This document shows, piece by piece, positions 49,315 through 59,703 of a stretch of DNA of 64,000 nt. The position numbers were made by a program, and so were the translations under genes. Each line of letters begins with the position of its first letter. Position 1 is the stretch's first letter. Source of the stretch: a virus; IMG/VR virus record IMGVR_UViG_3300007513_002396, positions 1 through 64,000 of that record; one strand, written 5' to 3'. The notes under the pieces are model-generated. The model was given only the letters and a program-made list of their open reading frames with translations. It searched no databases and was not told the origin of the DNA.

Positions 49315-51056
49315 TGGCAAAAGGTTCAGGAACTGACGCAGTAGCGAAAATTAATAACCCCACCTCGAGCATTGCAGCAGAGGTGGAAGCAGCCCAAACT
49401 GCAGGTCCAACACAGGTCCTGCAACGCGCCGTGGTGGTTGAAGTGCTATATGATCTCGCTGCATTTACCGAAGATGAATTTACAGAGCTACAAGCGATTG
49501 TTTCGACACCAGACCTTTTAGCTTCCACTCCACGGAACTCTATTATAGCTCGACCAGTTACTGCCGGAGCAGATAAACGAGCGACCGTTGAGAAGGATGA
49601 AGAGAGTGGAGAAGAAAAGGGAGTCGTGGGGGTTCTTTGTTACCCTTTCTTTCCGCCCCATCTGTGTTTTCCAGTTAAGCCCGGAGAACAAGTGTGGCTT
49701 ATATCTGATTCGCCAGATGTAACAGCGGGAGTTCTCTACTGGATGTGTCGTATTCCAGAAGCAGACCATATTGATGGTCTCAATTTCACTCATGGTGATA
49801 GAAAATTTATTGGTTCGACTGGTGAGAAAAGTTCATCTGAAAAAGCCGCTTCCGCACAAGGCGAAGAAGTAGCAGAAGCAGCAGAAGTATTTGGGTTCCC
49901 TAATGGCCCCGGGGTGCAGGATGCGTATTCCTTGAATGGCGAGCTCGCGTATGAAGATGTTGTGAACGCTTCGTTGAGTTATATGTCATTTATTCCAGAA
50001 CCAATTCCTCGCTTTACTAAGAGGCCTGGCGATCTAGTCATTCAAGGCTCAAATAATGCATTGATTTGCCTTGGTCAAGATCGCGGATGGACCCATGATT
50101 CTAGTAATGCTGCTCGACAAACCTCAGACGGAGCAGAGCAGTCAAATGCAACGTTAGAAGACGGTGACACGACTAAGGACGCTGAAATAAGCACGGGGGC
50201 AGTGGATATTGTTGCTGGAAGAGGACGCTACGATTTTCGAGTGCTTGGCGGCGCGGTAGATGATGATCCCGCATTAACATCTTCAAGAACTGTAGAGAAC
50301 GTACCTCCCGATGAGGGTCGGGAGCCTTATCCAGAAACAAACAAAAACCCTGTTGGGAATGACACAGCTGGCGTAAATCGTTTCGACGGTCCCACAGAGG
50401 GAGACCCCGACTTAGAAAATGACGCTGCAAGAGTGTATGTTGCGATGGCAACTGAAGTAGATAAGAACTTCCATATTGATACTCCTGGAGACACCATCCC
50501 GACAGCGATCGATAGCAATGTTAAAGCAGCAGAAGATGAGTCATCTATTGAATATCCCGCTGCTGTGGTCGTAAAGTCCGATGAGGTGAGAATAATAGCC
50601 AGGAAGAAGGACTCGGGGGACCCTGTTAGTGGCGCTCCAGAAATTAATGGTAGCATTAGGCTCATTAAGGAGGGGGACGCCAGTGATGATCTGGCTGCTA
50701 TCTTTATACTTCCTGATGGCACCATTCAAATTAGTGGAAAGCAGATTCTTTTAGGACGTGCTCACGCGGACGGCAGAACAAAGTCTATCTACGCAATGCT
50801 GGATGGCGGTGATCCCATGGGTCCTGATGATGCTGAACCCTGGGTTCGCTTTTCTGATTTAAAGAAATTATTTGGTCAACTTTATGAAGCTTTAGACCAG
50901 TGTTGTCAAACGCTTCAGACAAATATTTGTCCAATCATTGGACCCAACCCTCAAGTTACTGCCGCTGCAACGCAGCTTCAAGCAATGTTGAAAATTCATA
51001 AGACTCGCACACAAGATTTTGACGAGTTAGCATCTACAAGAATTTGGGGAGAATAA
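49314..51056 (+). CDS. baseplate hub-like protein (T4 gp5 family style)
   Basis: A 580-residue structural protein. An N-terminal OB-fold-like part (about 40-150) has SIIARPVTAGADKRATVEKD and FPVKPGEQVWLISD, close in style to the OB domain of gp5/VgrG-type hub proteins. A second region has FTKRPGDLVIQGSNNALICL, and late strands contain I-R-L-I-K-E-G and DGTIQISGKQILLGR, like the beta-helix part of spikes. There is no lysozyme motif (E. coli T4 gp5 has one). ATG 49314 overlaps the upstream TGA; a GTG at 49311 is less likely. Confidence 0.65.
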   Translation: MAKGSGTDAVAKINNPTSSIAAEVEAAQTAGPTQVLQRAVVVEVLYDLAAFTEDEFTELQAIVSTPDLLASTPRNSIIARPVTAGADKRATVEKDEESGEEKGVVGVLCYPFFPPHLCFPVKPGEQVWLISDSPDVTAGVLYWMCRIPEADHIDGLNFTHGDRKFIGSTGEKSSSEKAASAQGEEVAEAAEVFGFPNGPGVQDAYSLNGELAYEDVVNASLSYMSFIPEPIPRFTKRPGDLVIQGSNNALICLGQDRGWTHDSSNAARQTSDGAEQSNATLEDGDTTKDAEISTGAVDIVAGRGRYDFRVLGGAVDDDPALTSSRTVENVPPDEGREPYPETNKNPVGNDTAGVNRFDGPTEGDPDLENDAARVYVAMATEVDKNFHIDTPGDTIPTAIDSNVKAAEDESSIEYPAAVVVKSDEVRIIARKKDSGDPVSGAPEINGSIRLIKEGDASDDLAAIFILPDGTIQISGKQILLGRAHADGRTKSIYAMLDGGDPMGPDDAEPWVRFSDLKKLFGQLYEALDQCCQTLQTNICPIIGPNPQVTAAATQLQAMLKIHKTRTQDFDELASTRIWGE

Positions 51057-51059
51057 CCG

Positions 51060-52139
51060 ATGGCTGAGAAATTTACGTTTGGGCTTGAGTCAGAAGCAGC
51101 CGATGCGACAGTCAAATTAATACAAATAGACACGCTCGGAATCAGAGTGACTGCTGCAAACCTCGCCGCAGTTGCTGCCGCCATGGCCCTCGCCGCAGCC
51201 GAAGCCGCTATGGCAGCAGCTGAAGATGAGTTGGCTCTTGCCGAAGCAGCTGAGGCCGCAGCCCTCGCGGCACTGGCGGGCGGTGCTGAAACACCCGCCG
51301 GCCTTCTTCGAGCTTTGCCCCTTCCATTCGGGTCAATTATTCCCGAGCCTCCCGAGATAGCCTTACCGACGCTTAGCGGAAGCGGCCCTGATGTAGAGGG
51401 AGATACAGAGACTGTTGAGATGTTTGCCGCCCTAACAGAGATGAGCGGAATTCAAAAAGAGATGGGTGATGCTGTATTCGCAACACTAGACCCAATCCTC
51501 CAAGGGCTTGAGGGCGATCTTACGTACGCTGTAGCTGATACCGCAATTTTCGCTGCAGGTATAACCGACGAGCCCCATGATACCCGTCCACCGCTTCCTG
51601 TATCAGAGGTGGTGCCAAGCATGGCCCGAATGCAATTATTTGACGAGTTTGTATACGCTCTCCGCCGCGCAACCATGGCCGCCGGAACTGAAGACCCCGA
51701 AGCTCCTGGAAAAATTCTTTGTGCATATATGGCATTAGCGGTTGAGAAATTTGTACGTAGAGCAGTTATTCGGGTGTCATTACCAGATGACAAAATTATA
51801 TCATTAACCGCTGATCTTAATACCTTCGGGACAAACACAGCTGCAAAATCTGCTGAGAACATTACGTTATTCGGTAATCCAAGCTTAACAGAGTGCGACT
51901 ATAATGGTACCAGCGGCGAACTTGGTTCATACGATCTACAGTCTGCAGATATGTTACTTGGATTTAACATCGTTCCGCAGCTCACATTTTATGGTGGTAT
52001 CGATACACTAAAGGACTACGGGTATAATTTCGATGCTGGAAATAGTGATCCGCTGTATCGAGCGGAGGGAGGGGAGGTACCCTTGGTGAATCTTCAAGCT
52101 ATCCTGATGGGCCTTAAAAACGGAATAAACTTTATCTAG
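51060..52139 (+). CDS. Ala-rich structural protein of unknown type
   Basis: A 359-residue protein. A striking Ala/Glu-rich helix (about residues 20-75: AAVAAAMALAAAEAAMAAAE pattern), then a proline-rich link (about 80-115), a helical region with EMFAALTEMSGIQKEMGDAV, and a beta-rich C-terminus (about 245-359). It lies between the hub-like gene and gp25, a position where T4-like phages encode other hub or wedge parts. Codon choice in the Ala run is GC-rich compared with neighbours. No family is recognised. Confidence 0.6.
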   Translation: MAEKFTFGLESEAADATVKLIQIDTLGIRVTAANLAAVAAAMALAAAEAAMAAAEDELALAEAAEAAALAALAGGAETPAGLLRALPLPFGSIIPEPPEIALPTLSGSGPDVEGDTETVEMFAALTEMSGIQKEMGDAVFATLDPILQGLEGDLTYAVADTAIFAAGITDEPHDTRPPLPVSEVVPSMARMQLFDEFVYALRRATMAAGTEDPEAPGKILCAYMALAVEKFVRRAVIRVSLPDDKIISLTADLNTFGTNTAAKSAENITLFGNPSLTECDYNGTSGELGSYDLQSADMLLGFNIVPQLTFYGGIDTLKDYGYNFDAGNSDPLYRAEGGEVPLVNLQAILMGLKNGINFI

Positions 52140-52183
52140 ATGAGGGAATTTATCGGGGTAGATAATTAACGTCAGGAGTCGAC

Positions 52184-52690
52184 ATGGCAATAGTCCCAAT
52201 TGGTAATAGAAAAGTTTATTCTTTCAAGTCTGTAGGGCAAGATGCTGCTGAAAGAAAAAAGTTTAGAGCGGAGCAGATTAGCGCTAGAAATAAGACGGCT
52301 TTTGGTATAAAGACTCCAGTACAATTATCAACTGGAGGTACTGAATTTCTTAAGATGAATTATTCTATGGCAGATCAAGTTTCCGATAATTTTAGAAACT
52401 TGATTTTGACAAATCATGGAGAGCGGTTGGGGTTTCCAGATTTCGGGGCAAATCTCATGGAATTGGCATTCGAGTTACAGAGCGAAGACGGCCAACAGGA
52501 AGCTGTTCACCGTATTAGCAAAGCAGCTGGAAAGTATATGCCCTATTTAATACCCAATACTTTTGAAGCGATTGTTGATCATTTTGATAATCAGACGGTT
52601 GCGAAAGTCGGCCTTAGGATAAGTTACGATATTCCGAAACTAAAGGTAAGTAATAGAATTTTAGAAGTGATCATCTACACTGCGAGTTAA
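52184..52690 (+). CDS. baseplate wedge protein, T4 gp25/GPW family
   Basis: A 168-residue protein of the gp25/lysozyme-like baseplate family. Core: DQVSDNFRNLILTNHGERLG, F-P-D-F-G-A-N-L-M-E-L-A-F-E, and KAAGKYMPYLIP, the conserved motifs of GPW/gp25. Its role is the first step of wedge assembly and contact with the sheath; found in all contractile tails. Despite the old name it has no lysozyme activity. Start ATG with CAGGAG upstream; 6-base gap to the next wedge gene. Confidence 0.93.
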   Translation: MAIVPIGNRKVYSFKSVGQDAAERKKFRAEQISARNKTAFGIKTPVQLSTGGTEFLKMNYSMADQVSDNFRNLILTNHGERLGFPDFGANLMELAFELQSEDGQQEAVHRISKAAGKYMPYLIPNTFEAIVDHFDNQTVAKVGLRISYDIPKLKVSNRILEVIIYTAS

Positions 52691-52696
52691 TAAAAA

Positions 52697-54541
52697 ATGG
52701 CAAATGATATAAAGAAGCAATTAAAGAAAGAGCTACAACGAAATTATCTCGCAAAAGATTTTACGGGTTTTAGGAGTGACTTATTGAGTCATGCTAGGGT
52801 GTATTTCCCTGACAAAATAAAAGACTTCACAGAAGCTAGTCTTGGGGGTATGCTTTTAGATATGGCAGCATTCGTGGGAGACTCGATGTCTTTCTATTTA
52901 GACCACCAATTTAATGAGCTAAATTGGTCCACTGCTATTGAAGCTAAAAATGTTAAGAAGCATCTACGAAATGCTGGTGTAAAGGTTCGAGGAGCAGCTC
53001 CCTCCATTGCAGAGGTAAGGTTTTATTTTGAGATACCAGCAAAGCTATCTGGGACCGAGTACGGTCCAGACTCTTCTCTTTTGCCCAAGGTGGGTCGAGG
53101 CACTAAGTTAGCTTCTGCTAAAGGGGTTCCATTTTCGTTGATAGACGATCTAGACTTTACTGAGAAAGACTTATTGGGAAACTACCTTTATGATGCGATA
53201 CTTGTTGAAGTTGATGATGCTGGAGATCCATCCAGCTATGTTGTTAGCATGATCGGAATATGTCTATCTGGTGAAGAAAAGACTGAGTCAATAAAGATCC
53301 CCAATTTGCACAAGCCCTTTCGTACGTTGACATTAGCCGCTGAAAATATCACAGACATCATAAGCGTAAAGGACAGCGAAGATAATGAATATTACGAGGT
53401 AGATAATCTTACACAAGATACTGTGTTTCAGGCTGTGCTTAATACGACTGAAGACGCTGAGCAGGTGCCTAATAATATTGAAATAATCCCAGCTCCCTAC
53501 CGCTTTCTTACAATCTATGATTACAATACAAAATTAACGAAACTTCGATTTGGTGGTGGTGATGCTCAGACTCTTGATAACGACATTGTTCCTGATCCAG
53601 CCGATTTAGCATTGCCAATGTACGGAAAAACTGTAATGAGTAGATTTTCCATTGATCCTGGCTCGTTATTACAAACACAAACTCTTGGAATAGCACCTAG
53701 AAATACAACTCTAAAAATAACATATCGCTACGGTGGAGGGCTAAATCATAACGTGGCTGCCAATACAATCAAGACGGTAGACACACTATATCTCACATTC
53801 CCCAGCGTCGCAAACGCGACAGGAGCCAATAATGTTAGGGGCTCGGTAGATATTTTGAACGAAGATCCCGCCTCAGGTGCAGATAATGCTCCAACTCTTG
53901 AAGAGCTTCGTGCACAGATTCCAGCGGCGCGTCAAGCCCAGAATAGAATCATTACCAAACCCGATTTGGTTTCAAGAATTTATACCTTGCCCAACAAGTT
54001 TGGGAGAGTGTATCGTGTAGGTGTACAGCCAAACCCTATAAATTCTTTAGCGTCTCAAATATTCGTTATTTCAAGAGACAAAAACAAAAAGCTTGGACTA
54101 ACACCTGATACGCTTAAGAAAAACATGAGAAAATACCTTAATGAATTTCGTGCTGTTAGCGATGCATTTGATATTTTAGATGCTCAGATTATTAATTTTG
54201 CTCTTGATTTTGTGATTGTAGCTCATCCGGCATCTAATAAGACACAGGTTGCGCAAAAAGCAATCCAAGCTTTGGCGAAGATTTTAGACACGAAGAATTT
54301 TCAGATCGATATGCCTATTGCGCTTTCAGACATAACAAACACAATCTTAAATACTGACGGGGTAATTTCTTTGGTGGCACTGGAACTTTCAAATAAGACG
54401 GGTACAATCGAAGATCGCGTCTATAGCGATGTTTCATTCAACCCTCAGGCAAACACATACCAACAGATGGTGATTGGCCCCGCTGGGTCAATCTTTGAAT
54501 TGAAGTTTCCAAAATCTGATATAACAGTTTCGGTAAGGTGA
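52697..54541 (+). CDS. baseplate wedge protein, T4 gp6/J family
   Basis: A 614-residue baseplate J/gp6-type protein. The N-terminus has LAKDFTGFRSDLLSHARVYF and DFTEASLGGMLLDMAAFVGD, then NVKKHLRNAGVKVRG, a beta middle (about 110-385), and the conserved NRIITKPDLVSRIYTLPNKF with a C-terminal domain ending in VIGPAGSIFELKFP. gp6 forms the wedge ring holding gp25, gp53 and gp7. Order gp25-gp6 is as in T4-like and related contractile tails. T4 gp6 is about 660 residues. Confidence 0.93.
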   Translation: MANDIKKQLKKELQRNYLAKDFTGFRSDLLSHARVYFPDKIKDFTEASLGGMLLDMAAFVGDSMSFYLDHQFNELNWSTAIEAKNVKKHLRNAGVKVRGAAPSIAEVRFYFEIPAKLSGTEYGPDSSLLPKVGRGTKLASAKGVPFSLIDDLDFTEKDLLGNYLYDAILVEVDDAGDPSSYVVSMIGICLSGEEKTESIKIPNLHKPFRTLTLAAENITDIISVKDSEDNEYYEVDNLTQDTVFQAVLNTTEDAEQVPNNIEIIPAPYRFLTIYDYNTKLTKLRFGGGDAQTLDNDIVPDPADLALPMYGKTVMSRFSIDPGSLLQTQTLGIAPRNTTLKITYRYGGGLNHNVAANTIKTVDTLYLTFPSVANATGANNVRGSVDILNEDPASGADNAPTLEELRAQIPAARQAQNRIITKPDLVSRIYTLPNKFGRVYRVGVQPNPINSLASQIFVISRDKNKKLGLTPDTLKKNMRKYLNEFRAVSDAFDILDAQIINFALDFVIVAHPASNKTQVAQKAIQALAKILDTKNFQIDMPIALSDITNTILNTDGVISLVALELSNKTGTIEDRVYSDVSFNPQANTYQQMVIGPAGSIFELKFPKSDITVSVR

Positions 54542-54547
54542 TTAAGA

Positions 54548-56098
54548 ATGTTTTACATCGTAACAGCTAGTTCAGACACTTATATTACAAACAAGATTAT
54601 AGACAATAACTTTAGAGCGACCGACGCTAACGTAGGAAGAGCCGCAACGTTAGACCTCTTTAAACTATACGACGAGTCGGTCTATACATCGGGATCTACG
54701 AGGGTTACTTCATCTGTCAGCGAGCTATCGAGAATATTAGTTAAATTTAATTACGACACAATCCAGACACTAGCAAGCTCATCGCTAGATTTTACTCATT
54801 CGAGTTTCAAGGCAGTACTGGAATTAAATGAAATACAAACTGGTGCTCCGGTTCCACGAGATTTCTGGGTCGTTTCTTATCCGCTAGCGCAGCAGTTCAA
54901 TGAAGGCTCCGGCCGGGATACATCACGCTTTACTGACGTCGACGCTGCAAACTACACAACTGCCTCATATTCATCTGGGACACCTGTATTATGGAACACG
55001 AGCGGGTCTAACAAAGGTGGATACCTGGGAGACTCTGGGGTCGATTTTATTCTTAGCGGTGCCATTGGATCGTCAGTGGTTGATTTTGGAGCCTCTCAAT
55101 ATTTTAAAGAAGGTCCTGGGAAGATCTCTCTTGATGTCACGAATGTAGTGTCTTGTTCACTAGCCAGCTCAATTCCTAATTTCGGTTTCAGGATAACTTT
55201 TAGTGGCTCGTATGACACTGATACAAAGACACGGTTTGCTAAACGTTTTGCATCTAGACATGTAAGAAATAAGTTGCTATCTCCACGTCTTCTCATTACG
55301 TGGAATAATACGATGAAAGATTCACACCTTAATTTCGTATTTAACTCATCTGCTAGTTTATTTTTACGAAATACCATTGGTGGCACGTCAACCAACCTAA
55401 GGTCTGGTTCGGCATTGACTGAGCTGAGTGGTGAAGACTGCATTTTATTAACGCTGGTCAGCGGCTCGGGTGCTACTGCTTCGTATACATTTATTACTGC
55501 ATCTCAGCATACTGGCTCCGCCACAAGCGCCGGTATGCCGGGAGTGTACTCTGCTTCATTCGCGTTGAACCAATTTGATTCATCATTTTTTAAGACGATG
55601 AAAGGTAATAATGAACTTACATTTACTGAAATATGGTCATCGCTTGATCGTACTATCGGATATATGACGGGATCGTTAACCGTTAAAAAAACAGCTGTGG
55701 CATCTAACGCGTTTGTGAATAGAAAGCTTTTATTCACCGCGACCAATGCATTGCCTGAGTATAAGCAATATTCTCGTGTTACGATGAGGTTATTTGTAGA
55801 AGATGTTGAAGCGCAACGTAAGACAAAGGCGTACAAGCTTCCTCGAGAACTTGAAACGATAATTGTTGACAAAGTGTATTACAGGATTCGTGATATCGAG
55901 TCTGGCACCATTATGGTTCCCTTCGATGAGATACGTGATTCCACCAGAGTAGCTGTTGATTCTGCCGGGATGTATATAGACTTTCGTACTTCTGGATTGC
56001 CCCACAACAGAAATTACACTATTGACCTACTCGTAAAAGATAGAAACATCTCTGAAATTGTTGAGCTTAATAACGTATCATTTATGGTTGTTTCTTAA
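54548..56098 (+). CDS. DNRLRE-like virion protein
   Basis: A 516-residue protein. An N-terminal DTYITNKIIDNNFRATDANV with SELSRILVKFN resembles the DNRLRE/CBM96 fold (a disulfide-free beta-sandwich common in adhesins). The rest is beta-rich with many Ser/Thr/Gly (SGSNKGGYLGDSGV and others) and a C-terminal domain (about 395-516). Likely a baseplate-attached fibre or wedge accessory. The stop overlaps the next ATG by one base. Family membership uncertain. Confidence 0.65.
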   Translation: MFYIVTASSDTYITNKIIDNNFRATDANVGRAATLDLFKLYDESVYTSGSTRVTSSVSELSRILVKFNYDTIQTLASSSLDFTHSSFKAVLELNEIQTGAPVPRDFWVVSYPLAQQFNEGSGRDTSRFTDVDAANYTTASYSSGTPVLWNTSGSNKGGYLGDSGVDFILSGAIGSSVVDFGASQYFKEGPGKISLDVTNVVSCSLASSIPNFGFRITFSGSYDTDTKTRFAKRFASRHVRNKLLSPRLLITWNNTMKDSHLNFVFNSSASLFLRNTIGGTSTNLRSGSALTELSGEDCILLTLVSGSGATASYTFITASQHTGSATSAGMPGVYSASFALNQFDSSFFKTMKGNNELTFTEIWSSLDRTIGYMTGSLTVKKTAVASNAFVNRKLLFTATNALPEYKQYSRVTMRLFVEDVEAQRKTKAYKLPRELETIIVDKVYYRIRDIESGTIMVPFDEIRDSTRVAVDSAGMYIDFRTSGLPHNRNYTIDLLVKDRNISEIVELNNVSFMVVS

Positions 56099-59000
56099 TG
56101 TCAAAAGGCCCAAAGATAAAGCGCGTTTTTGAAAATCAACGACTGTTTACTCCCAAGGTAATCAGAAGATACACAAATTCATCTGGTGTTCTTAGAAACC
56201 AGACAGCTGCCTCGTTATCTGGTTCAGCCCCTACATCTACAACAGGCTCTTTTAGGTATGATCCCCCCGGATCACCTATGAAGTCCACACAGCAATTGCC
56301 GCTTGATTTTTCGCAATTCGAGAACCACACATTTTTTGCATCCGCTGAATCAAATGTTAATGTCGCTTTTGAAAAAATTGTTAATCAATTTCCTTTTGAC
56401 GGAACGACTGAGGAATATGAGAATTTTCTAGATGATTTGACTGGTTTCGAAAACTACGTTTTGGATTCGTTTCCGCACTATGTAGGATACCTAACTTTTG
56501 ACAACACTGTGCTGGGTTCAGTTGATGGGAAGCATCAATCCATAGAAGTCAAGGATAGGGCCGGCGTTTTATTTCCTGCTTTATCTAGAATCCGTTCTGC
56601 AAAAACTATTTTAGATCCATCTGGTGGCTCATTTTCTGTTGAGTGTAAGTTGTCTTTGCCACCAGAAGTGAATACAAAACAGATCGTCTTTAGTCATATG
56701 AGCGATGGGGGTGTTGGTTATTCTGCATTTTTAGAAGATGGTGATGAAGCTTCCGCAAACATAAAGTTTGTAGTTGCTAGTGGTTCACATCATATTTCTG
56801 CTTCTCATAACTTAGAGAAAGGAGAAGTCTGGCACTCTTTAAGCTTCGTTTATGACCGTGATGTGACACAAAGAAATGCAAAGATATTAAGTTGTTCTAC
56901 TGTGATAGCTACGTCGCCACGCTACCGATTTAATAGTCTAAGTACACAAGGTGCTTCTTTTTTCATCGCAACCGGAAGCACAATCCAGACCGGTGGATCT
57001 TATTTCACTCCAGCCGATACATTTGCCGGTTCCATTGACGAATTTAGAGTATTTGCAGGTGTGAGGCCACCTGGTGATATTGATTATTACATGCAAAGAA
57101 ATATATTCGCTCGAAAAGATCTAAAGCTGTCTTTTCGTTTTAATGAGCCAACAGGATCATATACAAACAATGACGTTGTATTAGACCACTCTGGTATGAG
57201 CTTACATTCTAAAATCACAGGGTGGAGGGAAAACCAGATTAGAGTAGTAAATACTGACAATATGCCTCCGATGTTATTTGAGGGATCTGTAAAGCATCCA
57301 GTACTTTTTCCTTCATACCCCTCTCTCGTTACGCTGAATGAGCAATTGCTATTGTCGGCATCTCAGTATGATTCCAACAACCCAAACTTAATTACGAAAT
57401 TAATTCCAGCGCACTATTTGGACGAAGCAGCAGCCTCACTTGCGATATCAGACAATCCTGATGGTACCCTTATGGATGGAATCTCAGCGATGTCTCCAAG
57501 TTATGATGTGCCTGGCGGCGCAAGGTTGGGACAACCACAAATAATCGCGTCTTTGTTGTTTATGTGGGCCAGGGAATTTGATATGGTGAAGGCATTTTTA
57601 GATCATGTTAGTAATCTAATTTTTGCTGAGTATGATTATAATGAGTCGATAGCTGATCACCTTTTACCCGTATTAGCAGAACACTACGGGCTAGAATTAC
57701 CCAACATGTTTCGAAATGCAAAAATGAATCAATTCTTTTCAGGTGAAGAAGTCGTTACTGGAAAGCTTACAAGAAGTCTTCAATTTGCACAAAATGAAAT
57801 ATGGCGAAGAATTTTAATAAATGTTAGAGAAATAATTTCTTCAAAGGGTACAGTACACGCCATCAAGGCATTATTTAGAACTTCCGGGATAGACCCAGAC
57901 AGAATTTTTAGGTTTGTAGAATATGGTGGCACAACTACTCAACGACTTGGTACGGCTCGAGAAGTGGCTACTGAGGTTTCAACCTTAATAGATTTCTCAG
58001 GTAGTCTGGCACACCAAACATCTGTCACAACAGATGCACAGGGGTTCTACGATAAATATCCGTCTATCCAAAGTGTGTTTCTGTCTTCTTCTAGAGTTGA
58101 GAAGGGATGGCCTCCGCCAGCCGGAGACTTTGTTATGCTCAACAACCAGGTATTGGGCACAGATAACACAAATGACGGACTTCAAACATCTGGAAGCTGG
58201 ACAATCGAAACTCGAGTTAAGTTTCCTTTAGCTCGTGGACTCACTTCAAAACAAAGCTTATTTAGGCTTCATACCACATCTTCTGGCACGCCACATAACA
58301 TGATATTGAATCTTGTTGCTACACCACCTACGTCTAGGGCTGTTTATGCGGAGAAGGCTGGGGAGAAAATTACGCTTTATTGCCGTCCTGGCTTCGGTTC
58401 AGACGCACCCTTGATTGAGCTTCCGCTCACCGGCGCAGACATTTTTGATGGACGTGTATGGATGATCACTTGTGGTAGGGAAAGATATGATAGGTGTGGT
58501 TCGTATGTATCTTCTAGCTATTTTATAAGGGCAACGAAGCAAGAATATGGAAATATTGTTGAATATCATACGACATCGTCCTTTTTCGCAGAACAATCGG
58601 ATCCTCCGTATATGAACTATGGAGAAAATATTTGGCAGTTAAAAGAAGAGCCAGGCTCCAAGGCTCTGGAAAATGCGAGTGGTTCATTTTTAGCTTTCGG
58701 AAATCAGAGCATTACAACTACCGGTATAAATTTCCTGAATAACGCTGCTGCTGTGACAAATAATGATGCTAGAACAACGTTATTTCAAGGGTTAATGGGG
58801 CATACTCGTTTTTGGTCTGAAGCTTTAGACGAGCAAGAAACAAAAGAGCACTTATTAAATTTTCGATCGCTGGGTGTCCGAAACCCTCTTGTGAATTTCG
58901 GTTTCACACCTGATGTAACAGGATCGTTCGAAAAGCTTCGCTTGAATATATCATCCGATCAGCCATCCACAGAGAGTAACGATACCGGCGGTCTCTTTTT

Positions 59001-59703
59001 AATAGATTTCTCTCAGAACTTTAATCTATCTGGGTCTCAGTATTATCTACCAGCATCCGGATCGATGATAGGCGCCGTTGGACAAGGGTTTGAGGTAGAG
59101 AAGGGAGTGATTAAACCCGAGCGAATCGACTTTAGTTATCTATCACCAAATTGGGATGAGATGCCAGAGCAAAATAAAGTAAGAGTTGCCGGTTTCACAC
59201 AGGGCAAGAATCTATTTGAGCTTGGTGGTCAACCAGCGCCTGTTTACGAGATTCCAAAGTCTGCCGAGCCTGTGGATGATGCAAGATTTGGTATTGAGTT
59301 TTCGATTATGCAAGCCCTGGATGAGGACATCATGAACATATTTGCAACTCTTGATGCACTAGATTTAGCGATTGGGGCTCCAGAATTGATGTTCGCAGAA
59401 GAATATCCAGAGTTAGCACGATTGAGAAAAGTTTATTTTAATCGCTTAACAGATCAGATCAATTATAAAAAGCTGTTTGATTTTTTTAGGTGGCTAGACG
59501 ACTCGTTTGACTCGATAATAGAGGGATTAATCCCACGTAAGACAAATTACATGGGGTTCAATTTTATAATTGAGGGCCACGGACTAGAACGTCCTAAGGT
59601 GGCGTATGGGTCTGGAGACGTTTATCTCGGTGAGAGTACCAGGAGAAATTTAAAGGGAATCATATTACTTCGACAACTTGTCGGTGACATGAGGAAGTTC
59701 TAA
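56098..59703 (+). CDS. giant baseplate/fibre protein with LamG-like domains
   Basis: A 1201-residue protein. A basic N-terminus (1-45), a first LamG-like domain (about 130-325: VGYLTFDN, GGSFSVECKLSLP, VWHSLSFVYDRD, FAGSIDEFRVFAG), then a helical segment (about 465-620) with LLFMWAREFDMVKAFLDHV, HLLPVLAEHYGLELPNMF and WRRILINVREIISSKGTVHA, reminiscent of baseplate gpI/gp7-type linkers. A second LamG-like domain follows (about 680-925: SWTIETRVKFPL, FQGLMGHTRFWSEALDEQET), then a C-terminal helical part (about 1060-1201). It may attach adhesin domains to the wedge. Function by similarity of layout only. Confidence 0.7.
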   Translation: MSKGPKIKRVFENQRLFTPKVIRRYTNSSGVLRNQTAASLSGSAPTSTTGSFRYDPPGSPMKSTQQLPLDFSQFENHTFFASAESNVNVAFEKIVNQFPFDGTTEEYENFLDDLTGFENYVLDSFPHYVGYLTFDNTVLGSVDGKHQSIEVKDRAGVLFPALSRIRSAKTILDPSGGSFSVECKLSLPPEVNTKQIVFSHMSDGGVGYSAFLEDGDEASANIKFVVASGSHHISASHNLEKGEVWHSLSFVYDRDVTQRNAKILSCSTVIATSPRYRFNSLSTQGASFFIATGSTIQTGGSYFTPADTFAGSIDEFRVFAGVRPPGDIDYYMQRNIFARKDLKLSFRFNEPTGSYTNNDVVLDHSGMSLHSKITGWRENQIRVVNTDNMPPMLFEGSVKHPVLFPSYPSLVTLNEQLLLSASQYDSNNPNLITKLIPAHYLDEAAASLAISDNPDGTLMDGISAMSPSYDVPGGARLGQPQIIASLLFMWAREFDMVKAFLDHVSNLIFAEYDYNESIADHLLPVLAEHYGLELPNMFRNAKMNQFFSGEEVVTGKLTRSLQFAQNEIWRRILINVREIISSKGTVHAIKALFRTSGIDPDRIFRFVEYGGTTTQRLGTAREVATEVSTLIDFSGSLAHQTSVTTDAQGFYDKYPSIQSVFLSSSRVEKGWPPPAGDFVMLNNQVLGTDNTNDGLQTSGSWTIETRVKFPLARGLTSKQSLFRLHTTSSGTPHNMILNLVATPPTSRAVYAEKAGEKITLYCRPGFGSDAPLIELPLTGADIFDGRVWMITCGRERYDRCGSYVSSSYFIRATKQEYGNIVEYHTTSSFFAEQSDPPYMNYGENIWQLKEEPGSKALENASGSFLAFGNQSITTTGINFLNNAAAVTNNDARTTLFQGLMGHTRFWSEALDEQETKEHLLNFRSLGVRNPLVNFGFTPDVTGSFEKLRLNISSDQPSTESNDTGGLFLIDFSQNFNLSGSQYYLPASGSMIGAVGQGFEVEKGVIKPERIDFSYLSPNWDEMPEQNKVRVAGFTQGKNLFELGGQPAPVYEIPKSAEPVDDARFGIEFSIMQALDEDIMNIFATLDALDLAIGAPELMFAEEYPELARLRKVYFNRLTDQINYKKLFDFFRWLDDSFDSIIEGLIPRKTNYMGFNFIIEGHGLERPKVAYGSGDVYLGESTRRNLKGIILLRQLVGDMRKF

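Noticed and set aside
50173-50451. Minus-strand open frames through the hub and Ala-rich genes
   Set aside because: They mirror strongly coding plus-strand genes and show no domain, ribosome site or conserved start.
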